64,000 nucleotides of DNA from Agrobacterium rosae. GTDB lineage: Bacteria > Pseudomonadota > Alphaproteobacteria > Rhizobiales > Rhizobiaceae. Each line of letters opens with the position of its first letter. Position 1 is the first letter of the stretch. The stretch covers positions 442,626 through 506,625 of the forward strand of contig NZ_NXEJ01000006.1 in NCBI RefSeq assembly GCF_002915175.1. The letters run 5' to 3'. The position numbers were made by a program, and so were the translations under genes. Positions 15,303 through 24,371 of the stretch are shown piece after piece. The notes beneath the pieces are model-generated. The model was not told where the DNA came from. It ran no database searches and saw nothing but the letters and a program-made list of their open reading frames with translations.

Positions 15303-16550
15303 TTATCGAGCGAAGGCCTTCTCGCGCCGTTCCAGCGCCACCGCGACACAGAAGACAGCGAGCCCGCCCAACGACAGGACAGCACCGATATATCCCGTCG
15401 ATGCGTAGCCATAACCCATGGCGATGACGACGCCGCCAAGCCATGCGCCGAGTGCGTTGGCGATGTTGAAGGCGGAGTGGTTGGAGGCGGCGGCCAGCGT
15501 CTGGGCGTCGGCGGCGACATCCATCAGGCGTGTTTGCACGGCAGGGCAGGCGGCAAAGCCGCAGCCGATCAAGAAGACGCAGATGCACAGCATGTAGGGA
15601 TTGTGCGCAGTAAGGCCGAAGAGCGCCATCAGCACCACATTCAAAGCCAGCATGCCGCCAATCGTGCCGTTGAGCGAGTAATCTGCCATGCGTGAGCCGA
15701 CAACGTTACCGACATTCATGCCGATGCCGAACAGGGCCAGAACCATGGGCACCGTGGCAACCGGCATCATGGCGACATCGGTGGTGGTTTTGGCGATATA
15801 GCTGAACACGGCAAACATGCCGCCGAAACCGACGGATGCGACCGCCAATGTCAGCCAGACCTGTACGCGCCTGAAAGCGCCGAGTTCGCGCCAGATGCTG
15901 GCACCTTCCTGCACCTTGTCTCGTGGCTGGAAGAACCACAGCAGCGCAACCGTCAAAAGTGCGATGCCACCGACCATCATGAAGGCGGCGCGCCAGGAGA
16001 ACATCTGGCCGAAGAAGGTGGCAAGCGGCGTGCCGAGCAGCGTGGCGATGGTGAGGCCCAACATGACGCGGCCAACGGCGCGGGCGCGTTTATGGATGGG
16101 GGCCATGGAAGCGGCCACCAATGCGGCTACACCGAAATAGGCACCATGCGGCAGACCGGTGATGAAGCGCAGTGCCGTGAAGGTGGCAAAGTCAGGCGCA
16201 ATGGCGCTGAGAATATTGCCCGCCGCAAAGACACCCATCAGCGCCAGCAGAAGCACACGCCGGGTCATGCGCGCTGCCAGCACAGCAATGATGGGTGCAC
16301 CGATGACGACACCCAGCGCATAAGCCGCAATGACGTAGCCAGCTTGCGGTACAGTGACACCATAGGTCGTCGCAACTTCCGGCAGCAGGCCCATAATAGC
16401 GAATTCACCCGTGCCTATGCCAAAACCACCGGCGGCAAGCGCAAGTTCGATGAGGGCGATGGAGAGAGGGGTGAGTGCTGTTGCAGGCAATGGCGCAACG
16501 GTGTCGACGTCCGCATCAGGGCGGTTTTCCGAGAGATGTGTGTGGGTCAT
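15303..16550 (-). CDS. MFS transporter, DHA1/AraJ-YdhP-like
   Basis: This 415-residue protein has 12 predicted membrane helices in two halves. The first helix region (LALAAGGFGIGTGEFAIMGLLPEVA) and the helix 4-5 motif (ALRFITGLPHGAYFGVAALVA) match the AraJ/YdhP/NepI exporters of the major facilitator superfamily. Such proteins export sugars, nucleosides or drugs by proton antiport; the substrate here is not readable. The ATG at 16550 is chosen because the long upstream frame extension (to 16706) lacks membrane-protein character. The upstream leader holds a small hairpin (AAGACCGAG/CTCGGCCTT, about 16585-16605). Confidence 0.9.
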   Translation of the reverse strand: MTHTHLSENRPDADVDTVAPLPATALTPLSIALIELALAAGGFGIGTGEFAIMGLLPEVATTYGVTVPQAGYVIAAYALGVVIGAPIIAVLAARMTRRVLLLALMGVFAAGNILSAIAPDFATFTALRFITGLPHGAYFGVAALVAASMAPIHKRARAVGRVMLGLTIATLLGTPLATFFGQMFSWRAAFMMVGGIALLTVALLWFFQPRDKVQEGASIWRELGAFRRVQVWLTLAVASVGFGGMFAVFSYIAKTTTDVAMMPVATVPMVLALFGIGMNVGNVVGSRMADYSLNGTIGGMLALNVVLMALFGLTAHNPYMLCICVFLIGCGFAACPAVQTRLMDVAADAQTLAAASNHSAFNIANALGAWLGGVVIAMGYGYASTGYIGAVLSLGGLAVFCVAVALERREKAFAR

Positions 16551-16783
16551 GATTTCTGCGAAGGGAACGAAGAAAAAAAGGACAAGACCGAGGTCTCGGC
16601 CTTGCCCTGACTGGAGGTATGTGGTCACCAAAATGACCTTATCTTGACTGATATCATGGATTTGTGCGTCGCGGTAGTATCTGATTCTGTAAAATGCTCG
16701 ACTCACGCAAAGGTGTACGGAACGGAAACCTCTCTATTTCATTTAGGGTCGCGCTTTGCGTGTAACGGGGGCTCGATAAGCAT

Positions 16784-17695
16784 ATGAAGCTGGTGGCGAT
16801 CTTTAACCGCGATGGCGGTACCTTCAAAACCACAGACATGGATGCCTATTGCAAACATGCGCAGACTGTTTTCGAAAATGCAGGTCACGAAATCGAATGC
16901 CGTCTGGTTTCCGGCAAGGATATCGTGACCGAGATGGAGCGAACCGCCGATGACAAGGGGCTGGATGGCCTGATTGCAGGCGGTGGCGATGGCACGATCT
17001 CGGCAGCCGCAGGGATCGCCTGGAAGCACGGTATCGCGCTGGGCGTGGTTCCCGCTGGTACCATGAACCTGTTCGCCCGGTCGCTGAAACTACCACTCGA
17101 CATATGGCAGGCGGTCGATACGCTGGCCGAAGGCCATGTACAGAATGTGGACATCGCCAGCGCCAACGGTCGCCCCTTCGTGCACCAGTTTTCCGCAGGT
17201 CTTCATGCGCGCATGGTGCGTTACCGGGATAAGATGGAATATGCGTCGCGGCTGGGCAAAATCCGCGCGAATATTCGTGCTGCCATTGGCGTTGTCTTCA
17301 ATCCGCCGAAATTCGATATGGAATTTACCGTAGATGGAAAAACCCAGCATCGTCGCGCCTGTGCCATTTCCGCCTCCAACAACGAATTCGGACAAAGCCC
17401 GCTTCTGGTCGCCGACGATATCACGCAGGGAAAGCTCGGCCTTTATATCGCCGACGCTTTGACGCCATCAGGCGTCATGGGGCTTGCCATCGATATTCTG
17501 CGCGGCAAGCTGAAGGAAAATGCGGCGGTGACAGCCATGGCGGTGACGAATGTCGACCTGCATTTTCCAAAGCGGCACGGTGACGTGAAATGCGTGATGG
17601 ATGGCGAATTGTTGCCGATGAAGCGTGATGTCGCGCTTAAAATTCACGCGGGCGAACTGAAGGTCATCGTACCGAAAGATTTCTCAAGCCTCTGA
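16784..17695 (+). CDS. Diacylglycerol/lipid kinase family protein (YegS-like)
   Basis: The 303-residue protein has a DAGK catalytic domain at its N-terminus. The nucleotide-binding GLIAGGGDGTISAAAG motif lies near residues 63-78, followed by GVVPAGTMNLFARSL, both diagnostic. The C-terminal beta-sandwich domain includes the NNEFGQSPLLVADD segment. The family phosphorylates diacylglycerol, sphingoid bases or phosphatidylglycerol using ATP at the membrane surface; which lipid is not known here. The ATG at 16784 follows GGGGG. It stands alone, and the gene after it is about 117 bp downstream. Confidence 0.92.
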   Translation: MKLVAIFNRDGGTFKTTDMDAYCKHAQTVFENAGHEIECRLVSGKDIVTEMERTADDKGLDGLIAGGGDGTISAAAGIAWKHGIALGVVPAGTMNLFARSLKLPLDIWQAVDTLAEGHVQNVDIASANGRPFVHQFSAGLHARMVRYRDKMEYASRLGKIRANIRAAIGVVFNPPKFDMEFTVDGKTQHRRACAISASNNEFGQSPLLVADDITQGKLGLYIADALTPSGVMGLAIDILRGKLKENAAVTAMAVTNVDLHFPKRHGDVKCVMDGELLPMKRDVALKIHAGELKVIVPKDFSSL

Positions 17696-17812
17696 TATTG
17701 TTGGCTAGGTGCCTGTCGTCAAAGACATGTGTGCGATGTCGCGGCGGCCTTGCAAAATGCTGCCGCGCCCGCCATGCTGATCCCATCAAGGCCAATGGGA
17801 GTGCATGACGCG

Positions 17813-19183
17813 ATGAACGATAATGCCGGGACGATATCGAACCTCGCCGCCATCGACGCCGCCCATCACCTGCATCCCTTTTCCGACATGGGCAAGCTGA
17901 ACGCATCCGGCACCCGCATCATCGAGCGCGCCGAAGGCGTGTTTATTTACGACAGCACCGGCAAAAAATATCTCGATGCTTTCGCCGGCCTGTGGTGCGT
18001 CAACATCGGTTATGGTCGAAAAGAAATCACCGATGCCGTTTCCCGGCAGATGAATGAGCTCCCCTATTACAACGCTTTTTTCGGTACCACCACGCCACCT
18101 GCAACACTGTTGGCGCAGAAGATCGTGTCCCATACCGGGCCGAATATGAACCATGTTTTCTTCACCAACTCCGGTTCCGAGGCCACGGATACGTGGTTTC
18201 GCATGACGCGCGTTTATTGGAAGGCGCTGGGCCACCCGACCAAGACACAGGTCATTGCGCGCCGGAACGGTTACCACGGCTCCACCGTCGCGGGTGCCTC
18301 GCTGGGCGGCATGACGTGGATGCACGAGCAGGGCAACCTACCCATCGAAGGTGTCTCCCACATCGGTCAGCCCTATTGGTATGCCGAGGGCGGCGATCTG
18401 ACACCAGCCGAATTCGGCCTGAAGGTAGCGCGCGAGCTGGACGCCAAGATCGATGAACTCGGCGAGGACAACGTCGCCGCCTTCGTGGCCGAACCCATTC
18501 AGGGGGCAGGCGGGGTCATCGTGCCGCCGGAAACCTACTGGCCGGAAATTGCCCGTATCTGCAAAGCACGCAACATTCTGCTGGTGTCGGACGAAGTCAT
18601 ATGCGGCTTCGGGCGGCTGGGATCATGGTTCGGTTACCAGCGTTTCGGCTATGAGCCGGATCTGGCACCGGTGGCAAAGGGACTGTCATCAGGTTACCTG
18701 CCCATCGGTGGTGTGCTGGTCTCGGACCGTGTGGCCGAGGTGATGCTGACCAAGGTCGGCGATTTCAACCACGGTTTCACCTATTCCGGCCATCCCGTCT
18801 GCGCGGCGGCGGCGCTGGAAAACCTGCGCATCATCGAAGATGATGGGTTGGTAGAGCGTGTGCGCGACGATATCGGCCCCTATTTCCGCCAGGGCTGGGA
18901 AAGTCTGCTGGACCATGAGACGGTGGGCGAGGCGGTGAGTGTGGGCCTCATCGGCGGGCTGCAACTAACGGCGGAAAAGGCAACGCGCAGACGATTCGAC
19001 AAGCCTGATGATATCGGCACCCTGGTTCGCAATCATTGCCTTGAAAACGGCCTTGTCATGCGCGCCACGGGCGACCGGATGCTAGCGTCGCCCGCATTCA
19101 CGATCAGCCGGTCGGAAGTCGATCAGATCATCGAGACGCTGCGCAAGGGGCTGGACCACTTGGCGCAAACAGTAAGGACGTAA
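17813..19183 (+). CDS. Class III (omega) aminotransferase
   Basis: This 456-residue PLP enzyme has the class III signatures: NSGSEATDTWFRMTR near residue 120, AEPIQGAGGVIVPP near 226, SDEVICGFGRLGSWFG near 258, and the PLP lysine in APVAKGLSSGYLPIGG (about K289). Its sequence is closest to omega-amino-acid/putrescine:pyruvate aminotransferases (SpuC-like), which degrade polyamines or beta-alanine; the donor is an inference. Upstream in-frame starts exist (17729, 17795); 17813 is preferred because the family sequence begins there. An OsmC-like gene starts 5 bp after its stop, so the two are co-transcribed. Confidence 0.92.
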   Translation: MNDNAGTISNLAAIDAAHHLHPFSDMGKLNASGTRIIERAEGVFIYDSTGKKYLDAFAGLWCVNIGYGRKEITDAVSRQMNELPYYNAFFGTTTPPATLLAQKIVSHTGPNMNHVFFTNSGSEATDTWFRMTRVYWKALGHPTKTQVIARRNGYHGSTVAGASLGGMTWMHEQGNLPIEGVSHIGQPYWYAEGGDLTPAEFGLKVARELDAKIDELGEDNVAAFVAEPIQGAGGVIVPPETYWPEIARICKARNILLVSDEVICGFGRLGSWFGYQRFGYEPDLAPVAKGLSSGYLPIGGVLVSDRVAEVMLTKVGDFNHGFTYSGHPVCAAAALENLRIIEDDGLVERVRDDIGPYFRQGWESLLDHETVGEAVSVGLIGGLQLTAEKATRRRFDKPDDIGTLVRNHCLENGLVMRATGDRMLASPAFTISRSEVDQIIETLRKGLDHLAQTVRT

Positions 19184-19188
19184 AAGAC

Positions 19189-19659
19189 GTGGCAGAGCAT
19201 GAGCATCACTACAAGGTCCAGATCACATGGACCGGTAACAAAGGCACCGGCACATCGGGTTACCGCGAATATGACCGCTCGCATGTGATTTCGGCAGACG
19301 GAAAACCCGACATCGCAGGCTCCTCCGACCCCGCTTTTCGTGGTGATGCGGCCCGGTGGAACCCGGAAGAGTTGCTGCTTGCCTCCGTCTCCGCCTGTCA
19401 CAAACTATGGTATCTGCACTTCTGCGCCGTCTCAGGCGTCGTCGTGACCGATTATGTGGACGCGGCGGAAGGCACGATGGTGCTTGCGAAGGACGGGGCA
19501 GGGCACTTCACCGAAGTCGTGCTGAAGCCCATCGTCACCATCTCCAAGGGTGACCCGCAGACAGCACTTGAACTGCACGAAGAAGCTCATGAGAAATGCT
19601 TTATAGCCAATTCAGTGAATTTCCCGATCCGCGTGGAAGCGTCTGTGGAAACGAAGTGA
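19189..19659 (+). CDS. OsmC-family protein
   Basis: The 156-residue protein has the OsmC/Ohr fold pattern. Its two redox cysteines occur as ASVSACHKLWYL (about residue 70) and HEKCFIANSVN (about 137). The first half (SDPAFRGDAARWNPEELLLAS) is the usual lead-in. OsmC proteins reduce organic hydroperoxides with paired thiols; this subgroup is less studied than Ohr. The start is a GTG at 19189, with AAGGA in the preceding gene's last codons. The 5-bp gap to the aminotransferase implies translational coupling. Confidence 0.9.
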   Translation: MAEHEHHYKVQITWTGNKGTGTSGYREYDRSHVISADGKPDIAGSSDPAFRGDAARWNPEELLLASVSACHKLWYLHFCAVSGVVVTDYVDAAEGTMVLAKDGAGHFTEVVLKPIVTISKGDPQTALELHEEAHEKCFIANSVNFPIRVEASVETK

Positions 19660-19663
19660 CGGG

Positions 19664-20671
19664 TTATTTCTGCTGCTCAAAGGTTTCGCGCACGATGTAA
19701 TTCGGCGTCAAATCATCCCGATAATAAAGCCGCGCAATCATCTCCGCCAGAATGCCCGTGGTGATGAGTTGCACGGAGGATAGCAGCAGAACGACGCCGA
19801 CCATGAGCATGGGTCTCGTGCCGATATCATTGCCGAGAATGAACTTGTCGATGAACAGGTAGGTCATGATGACACCTGCCAGTGCACCCAGCCCAAGCCC
19901 CAGAGAGCCGAAGAAGTGGCCGGGCCGCGCCTTGTAGCGCATGAAGAACATCACCGACAGAAGGTCGAGAATGACCCGGAAAGTACGGGAAATTCCGTAT
20001 TTCGAGGCACCGAACTGACGGGCATGATGGGTGACCGGCATTTCGCCGATGCGGGTGCTGGGCACGACGCTTGCCACCCAGGCCGGGATGAAGCGGTGCA
20101 TCTCACCCGTCAGCTTGACCTGCTTGATGATCGACGAGCGGTAGATTTTCAGGCTGCATCCATAATCATGCAGGCGAACGCCGGTGATCTTTCCGATCAG
20201 CCGGTTGGCAATCCAGGACGGAATCTTGCGGAGAAAAAGTCCGTCCTGACGGTTCTTGCGCCAGCCGACCAGAAGATCGAGTTCGCGCCGCTCCAGTTCC
20301 GAAACCAGCATGGGAATGTCTTTAGGATCGTTCTGAAGATCACCGTCGAGCGTGGCGATCAGGCGACCCTTGGCGGCATCGATGCCGGCCTGCATGGCGG
20401 CCGTCTGGCCGAAATTGCGCTGCAAGGCGACGATCTTGAGATCGAAGTTGGGTTGTTGCAGAAACGCGCGAGCGTTGACGATCGTCGCATCGGTGCTGCC
20501 GTCATCCACCAGAATGAGTTCCCAGGCAGACTGGTAGTTCGCCATGGCTTCGATGATGCGTGTGATCAGCGGCCCGACGCTTTCCTGCTCGTTGAAAATA
20601 GGTACGACCAGTGAAAGCTCCAATGCGTCTGCCGCAAGAACGTCTGTTAAAATGGCGGCAGATGTTGGCAC
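19664..20671 (-). CDS. GT2 glycosyltransferase, polyprenyl-phosphate (DPM/ArnC-like)
   Basis: This 335-residue protein has a GT-A catalytic domain with VVPIFNEQESV, the metal-binding VDDGSTDAT, NFGQTAAMQAG and LDGDLQNDP, typical of dolichol/polyprenyl-phosphate sugar transferases. Two C-terminal membrane helices (about 245-270 and 283-305) end in a short cytoplasmic tail. Such enzymes load a sugar onto undecaprenyl phosphate for surface-glycan modification. The start is a GTG at 20671, as no suitable ATG precedes the first strand. It is divergent from an LPG-synthase-like membrane gene, so the two may act on the same envelope component. Confidence 0.92.
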   Translation of the reverse strand: MPTSAAILTDVLAADALELSLVVPIFNEQESVGPLITRIIEAMANYQSAWELILVDDGSTDATIVNARAFLQQPNFDLKIVALQRNFGQTAAMQAGIDAAKGRLIATLDGDLQNDPKDIPMLVSELERRELDLLVGWRKNRQDGLFLRKIPSWIANRLIGKITGVRLHDYGCSLKIYRSSIIKQVKLTGEMHRFIPAWVASVVPSTRIGEMPVTHHARQFGASKYGISRTFRVILDLLSVMFFMRYKARPGHFFGSLGLGLGALAGVIMTYLFIDKFILGNDIGTRPMLMVGVVLLLSSVQLITTGILAEMIARLYYRDDLTPNYIVRETFEQQK

Positions 20672-20840
20672 GGCAATGTTTCCGTTTGTCTGTGAAGCTG
20701 GATTTCGCGCCTTGTCCTAGCGACGTTTTCCCGCATTTTCAACAAAGACCACAAAGTTTCGCTGGAAGCTCTTGTTTGCAAAGCCGAGTAAAGAGAATAG
20801 TGCGAACGATATGCGGAGATGAAACCGCAATGGGATGTGA

Positions 20841-21800
20841 TTGGAATTTGAATTGAAGCCTTCCCGGTTCGCACGGCACTCTATGACCATTGTCACGGCC
20901 TTCGTGGTTGCCGTCTATGCCGCGTTCATCAGCTGGATGTGGGGCTGGGGAACGATTTTTGCGCTGTGGCAGAAGGCCGGGCTCGGAGCCATCTGTGTCG
21001 CGCTCGCGCTTCTCTTGTCCACCTACGTCCTGAGAACATGGCGTATCTACGATTATTTCCCAAAGGAAACGCAAGCCCAGTTCGCGCGCCTGTTCCGCCT
21101 TGTTCAAATCCACAATCTGCTCAACATCATGCTGCCGTTCCGCTCAGGTGAAACCAGCTTTCCGCTGCTGATGCGACAGGAATTCGACGTCCGACTGGCG
21201 CGGGGAACATCTGCTCTGCTTGTCATGCGGCTTTTCGATCTGCACGCGCTTCTGGCGGCGGCAGGCGTTGGGCTTGCGTTGGAAAAGCACTCGCTGACGG
21301 TTTGGGTTCTGTGGGCCATATTTTTGGCTCTGCCCGTCATTGCCTTTGTTGTCAGACACCGTTTTTTCGACTTGGCTCGGCGCATCGCGCCGAAGAAAGC
21401 GCAGGGCATCATCCACGAAATGCATGCGGGCCTTCCCGTGGATGGCCGCGCCTTCACGCGCGCATGGGGTGCAACCATCATTAACTGGTTCGTCAAGATC
21501 GCGGTTCTGGCCTGGGTTTTGGTGCTGATGGGCAAGATAGACCTGCCCGCAGGATTTGGCGGTGCGCTGGGCGGTGAGCTATCCTCCGTGCTTCCGGTTC
21601 ACGCCCCCGGCGGCGTCGGAAGCTACCCGGCGGGCATCACAGCCGGGGCCATCGGTTTCGGGGCATCGACGGATAAAGCTGCGCTGTCGTCGCTGGGGCA
21701 GGCAGCCGTCAACGTGCATCTGCTGGTGATACTATCGTCGCTGATCGGCACGGCGCTTGCGCTGTTCGTGCGGGTGCGGAAGTCGTCAGGCGATGCGTAG
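20841..21800 (+). CDS. Lysylphosphatidylglycerol-synthase-like (LPG_synthase_TM/AglD) membrane protein
   Basis: A 319-residue protein with about seven to eight membrane helices. It carries family features: RLFRLVQIHNLLNIMLPFRSGE near residue 80-100, MRLFDLHALLAA, and a C-terminal PVHAPGGVGSYPAGI-type loop. These match the flippase-like domain of MprF/AglD; no lysyl-transferase domain is attached. The start is probably TTG at 20841; the ATG at 20883 is an alternative that would trim 14 residues. It is divergent from the GT2 gene, and its last 15 bp overlap the convergent vapC gene. Substrate unknown. Confidence 0.83.
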   Translation: MEFELKPSRFARHSMTIVTAFVVAVYAAFISWMWGWGTIFALWQKAGLGAICVALALLLSTYVLRTWRIYDYFPKETQAQFARLFRLVQIHNLLNIMLPFRSGETSFPLLMRQEFDVRLARGTSALLVMRLFDLHALLAAAGVGLALEKHSLTVWVLWAIFLALPVIAFVVRHRFFDLARRIAPKKAQGIIHEMHAGLPVDGRAFTRAWGATIINWFVKIAVLAWVLVLMGKIDLPAGFGGALGGELSSVLPVHAPGGVGSYPAGITAGAIGFGASTDKAALSSLGQAAVNVHLLVILSSLIGTALALFVRVRKSSGDA

Positions 21801-22175
21801 GCCCAGATGTTCTGCCATAGGTGTGAAATCCCGGTCGGAATGCAACAGGGCGTGATCGTGTTCTATGCAGTAGGTGCCGATGATGAGATCGGTGGTTCTT
21901 CTGATAGTGATTCCGAGTTGACGTAGCCGACGATAATGCGTCGCTGCTTTGATGCCTAACTCAGGCGACAGCATAGAAACGACCTGAAATTTAGTCATTC
22001 GTGCTTGCATATTTGCAGCATGCTGGTGGCTTTGCGCGCCTTGAAGTATTTCAAGCAACACGACATCGCCTAACAGGATATCTCTCAAGCGTGGAATCGC
22101 ACGAAACTTTTCCGTTTGTGCAGTTGTTGTTCCACTTAAGATCGAAATCCAGACTGAGCTATCAACAACGATCAT
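21786..22175 (-). CDS. vapC: VapC-family PIN-domain toxin
   Basis: A 129-residue PIN-domain ribonuclease. The acidic metal-binding residues are in place: D5 (VVDSSVW), E42 (LLEILQG), D96 (TTDLIIGTYC) and D114/D116 (HSDRDF). Family members cut tRNA or rRNA to stop growth until the antitoxin rebinds. Its ATG overlaps the stop of vapB (ATGA at 22172-22175), the classic toxin-antitoxin layout with translational coupling. Its 3' end overlaps the convergent LPG-synthase-like gene by 15 bp. All key residues are intact, so it should be active. Confidence 0.93.
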   Translation of the reverse strand: MIVVDSSVWISILSGTTTAQTEKFRAIPRLRDILLGDVVLLEILQGAQSHQHAANMQARMTKFQVVSMLSPELGIKAATHYRRLRQLGITIRRTTDLIIGTYCIEHDHALLHSDRDFTPMAEHLGLRIA

Positions 22176-22399
22176 TCTGCAGCGTGTTGATTATGGCTTT
22201 TTAAGTCGCCGCCACTCCGCATCTCATCAAGGTCGCCATCCCACCCCATGCCTGTCAGCTCATCCAAGGCTTTTCTTCGGCTGTGATATTCGATGAGCTC
22301 TCTTAGAGCGAGTTCAACAACCGCCTTTTTCGTTGGCAAGCCGCTCAACTCCATTGCTTCGGCAATCAATGCGTCGTCAATTTCGATATTCGTGCGCAT
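22172..22399 (-). CDS. vapB: VapB-type antitoxin
   Basis: A 75-residue protein with an N-terminal ribbon-helix-helix domain (MRTNIEIDDALIAEAMELSG, then TKKAVVELALREL), which fits the DUF2191/VapB antitoxins. The C-terminal half (MGWDGDLDEMR) is the flexible, acidic part that would bind VapC. It starts only 9 bp from a strong inverted repeat (22409-22444), as expected for an autorepressed operon. It precedes and overlaps vapC. Confidence 0.93.
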   Translation of the reverse strand: MRTNIEIDDALIAEAMELSGLPTKKAVVELALRELIEYHSRRKALDELTGMGWDGDLDEMRSGGDLKSHNQHAAE

Positions 22400-22408
22400 G
22401 GCAACCGT

Positions 22409-22444
22409 CCTTGGTGTATCAATTCCCTAAATCATACACCAAGG
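22409..22444. promoter_or_regulatory. Inverted-repeat operator of vapBC
   Basis: CCTTGGTGTAT (22409-22419) and its exact complement ATACACCAAGG (22434-22444) are 11-bp arms separated by 14 bp, immediately upstream of vapB. VapB-family RHH proteins bind such sites as part of VapBC autorepression. The site lies between vapB and the 3' end of amn, so it can only serve vapBC. Confidence 0.75.
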
Positions 22445-22462
22445 CGATACCTGCCGCAAATC

Positions 22463-23968
22463 CTACTGAAACGCCGTTTCGTAAAAACTGCGCAGCTTGC
22501 GTGAATGCAGCGTCTCCGTCTGCATGGCCGCCAGCTTTTGCACAGCGCGAATGCCGATTTGCAGATGCTGGGACACTTGCGTTTTGTAGAATTCCGTTGC
22601 CATACCGGGCAGTTTCAACTCGCCGTGTAGCGGCTTGTCGGACACGCAGAGCAGGGTGCCGTAGGGCACGCGGAAGCGGAAGCCGTTGGCGGCGATGGTG
22701 GCCGATTCCATGTCGAGCGCGATGGCGCGCGATTGCGACAGGCGTTTGACCGGGCCTGCCTGATCGCGAAGCTCCCAGTTGCGGTTATCGATGGTGGCGA
22801 CGGTGCCGGTGCGCATGATGCGCTTGAGCTCGAAGCCTTCATAGCCAGTGACTTCCGCCACTGCACTTTCGAGCGCCAGCTGCACCTCAGCCAGAGCCGG
22901 GATGGGCACCCAGACCGGCAGGTCGTCATCCAGCACGTGATCTTCACGCACATAGGCGTGGGCCAACACGTAATCACCAAGACGCTGGCTGTTGCGAAGA
23001 CCGGCGCAATGGCCGACCATCAGCCAGGCATGCGGGCGCAGCACGGCAATGTGGTCTGTGATGGTCTTGGCGTTGGAAGGCCCGACGCCGATATTGACCA
23101 GCGTAATGCCCGCATGGCCCTTTTTCTTCAGGTGGTAAGCGGGCATCTGCGGCACGCGCCCCAGGGTCATGTCCGTGATCGGCCTGTCGGACCCGGCCAG
23201 CGTGACGATGTTGCCGGGCTCCACGAATTCCGTGTAGCCTTCACCACCATCCGCCATCATCTTTCGCGCCCATGTGGCGAACTCATCGATGTAGAACTGG
23301 TAGTTGGTGAACAGCACGAAGTTCTGGAAATGATTGGCGCTGGTGGCAGTGTAGTGGCTGAGACGCGCCAGCGAATAATCGATGCGCTGGGCGGTAAAGG
23401 GTGCAAGCGGTGCAGGCTCTCCCGGCACCTGATCATATTCGCCATTGGCAATCAGGTCATCGGTGTTGTTGAGGTCAGGCGTGTCGAATAGATCGCGCAA
23501 CGGCACATCGGCAAGCGAGGATGCAGCGGAGGCTTCCACGAAGGCACCTTCGCCAAATGCAAAGTGCAGCGGAATGGGCGTGGCCGATTCGGCAACCGTG
23601 ACATGAACGCTGTGATTCTTGATCAGAAGGCCAAGCTGCTCTTTCAGATAATGCCGGAAAAGCTGCGGGCGGGTGACGGTCGTCGTGTAGACGCCGGGCG
23701 AGGTCACGTGACCGTAAGACAGGCGCGAATCGACATGGCCGAAGCTGGATGTCTCGATGCTGACCTGCGGATAACAGGCGCGGTAACGGCCCTCGATCGG
23801 CGCGCCCTGCGCCAGATCGGTGAAGGATTTGATGAGGAAATTCGTGTTGCGCTCATAAAGCGCCGTCAACGCATCCACCGCCGCTACCGGATCGGTAAAG
23901 GTCTGCGGCGCAAATGGCTCGGGCGTGATGAAGGCGAGGTGCGAGATTGTGTGCTTTGCTATTGTCAT
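22463..23968 (-). CDS. amn: AMP nucleosidase
   Basis: A 501-residue enzyme that cleaves AMP to adenine and ribose 5-phosphate in purine balance. The C-terminal phosphorylase-like domain is clear: VNIGVGPSNAKTITDHIAVL near residue 290, WLMVGHCAGLRNSQ, and LDMESATIAANGFRF, as in nucleoside phosphorylases. The N-terminal region (to about 200) is the family-specific regulatory domain. Length fits E. coli Amn (484). The ATG at 23968 is the first in frame. It is transcribed toward the vapBC locus. Confidence 0.95.
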   Translation of the reverse strand: MTIAKHTISHLAFITPEPFAPQTFTDPVAAVDALTALYERNTNFLIKSFTDLAQGAPIEGRYRACYPQVSIETSSFGHVDSRLSYGHVTSPGVYTTTVTRPQLFRHYLKEQLGLLIKNHSVHVTVAESATPIPLHFAFGEGAFVEASAASSLADVPLRDLFDTPDLNNTDDLIANGEYDQVPGEPAPLAPFTAQRIDYSLARLSHYTATSANHFQNFVLFTNYQFYIDEFATWARKMMADGGEGYTEFVEPGNIVTLAGSDRPITDMTLGRVPQMPAYHLKKKGHAGITLVNIGVGPSNAKTITDHIAVLRPHAWLMVGHCAGLRNSQRLGDYVLAHAYVREDHVLDDDLPVWVPIPALAEVQLALESAVAEVTGYEGFELKRIMRTGTVATIDNRNWELRDQAGPVKRLSQSRAIALDMESATIAANGFRFRVPYGTLLCVSDKPLHGELKLPGMATEFYKTQVSQHLQIGIRAVQKLAAMQTETLHSRKLRSFYETAFQ

Positions 23969-24066
23969 GGCCCATTATAGAGAGCCAATTTCGACAGGCA
24001 AGCGACAGAAATATGTGCGTTTGAAAAAGACGTGAAAAACATCCGTCTCGGCCAAACCTGCCCTGT

Positions 24067-24237
24067 TTACAACGTCATGGAGCAATGGTTGGAGAGGCTG
24101 TGCTGGCAGGCAATGGATGCGCCGACGTTGACGCGCTGAAAGCTGCGATTGGGGTTAACCACCAAAGCTGCGAAAGACATCGCGAAAATTGCCATCAACA
24201 GAACGATGATCGTAAAGCGCCGAACCAATATTGTCAT
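24067..24237 (-). CDS. Small exported or membrane peptide
   Basis: A 56-residue ORF with an unusually strong ribosome site (GGAGGGG, 7 bases before the ATG at 24237). It has a positively charged start (MTILVRRF) and a hydrophobic helix to about residue 23, then a short hydrophilic tail with two cysteines (IACQHSLSNHC). It could be a signal peptide with a ~30-residue mature peptide, or a single-span membrane peptide. I do not recognise a family. The next gene (amn) starts about 100 bp downstream on the same strand. Confidence 0.5.
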   Translation of the reverse strand: MTILVRRFTIIVLLMAIFAMSFAALVVNPNRSFQRVNVGASIACQHSLSNHCSMTL

Positions 24238-24371
24238 ATCCATTCCCCTCCGTGTCATGGTTTTCCCTCATGTTGAACACGACATTGCCACAGTGGGACT
24301 GAACCGACGCTGAGGGCTGGGTTCATGTGGGGTTCAGGGTGGTTAATGGGGAAGGATGAACAAGTCGGCGG

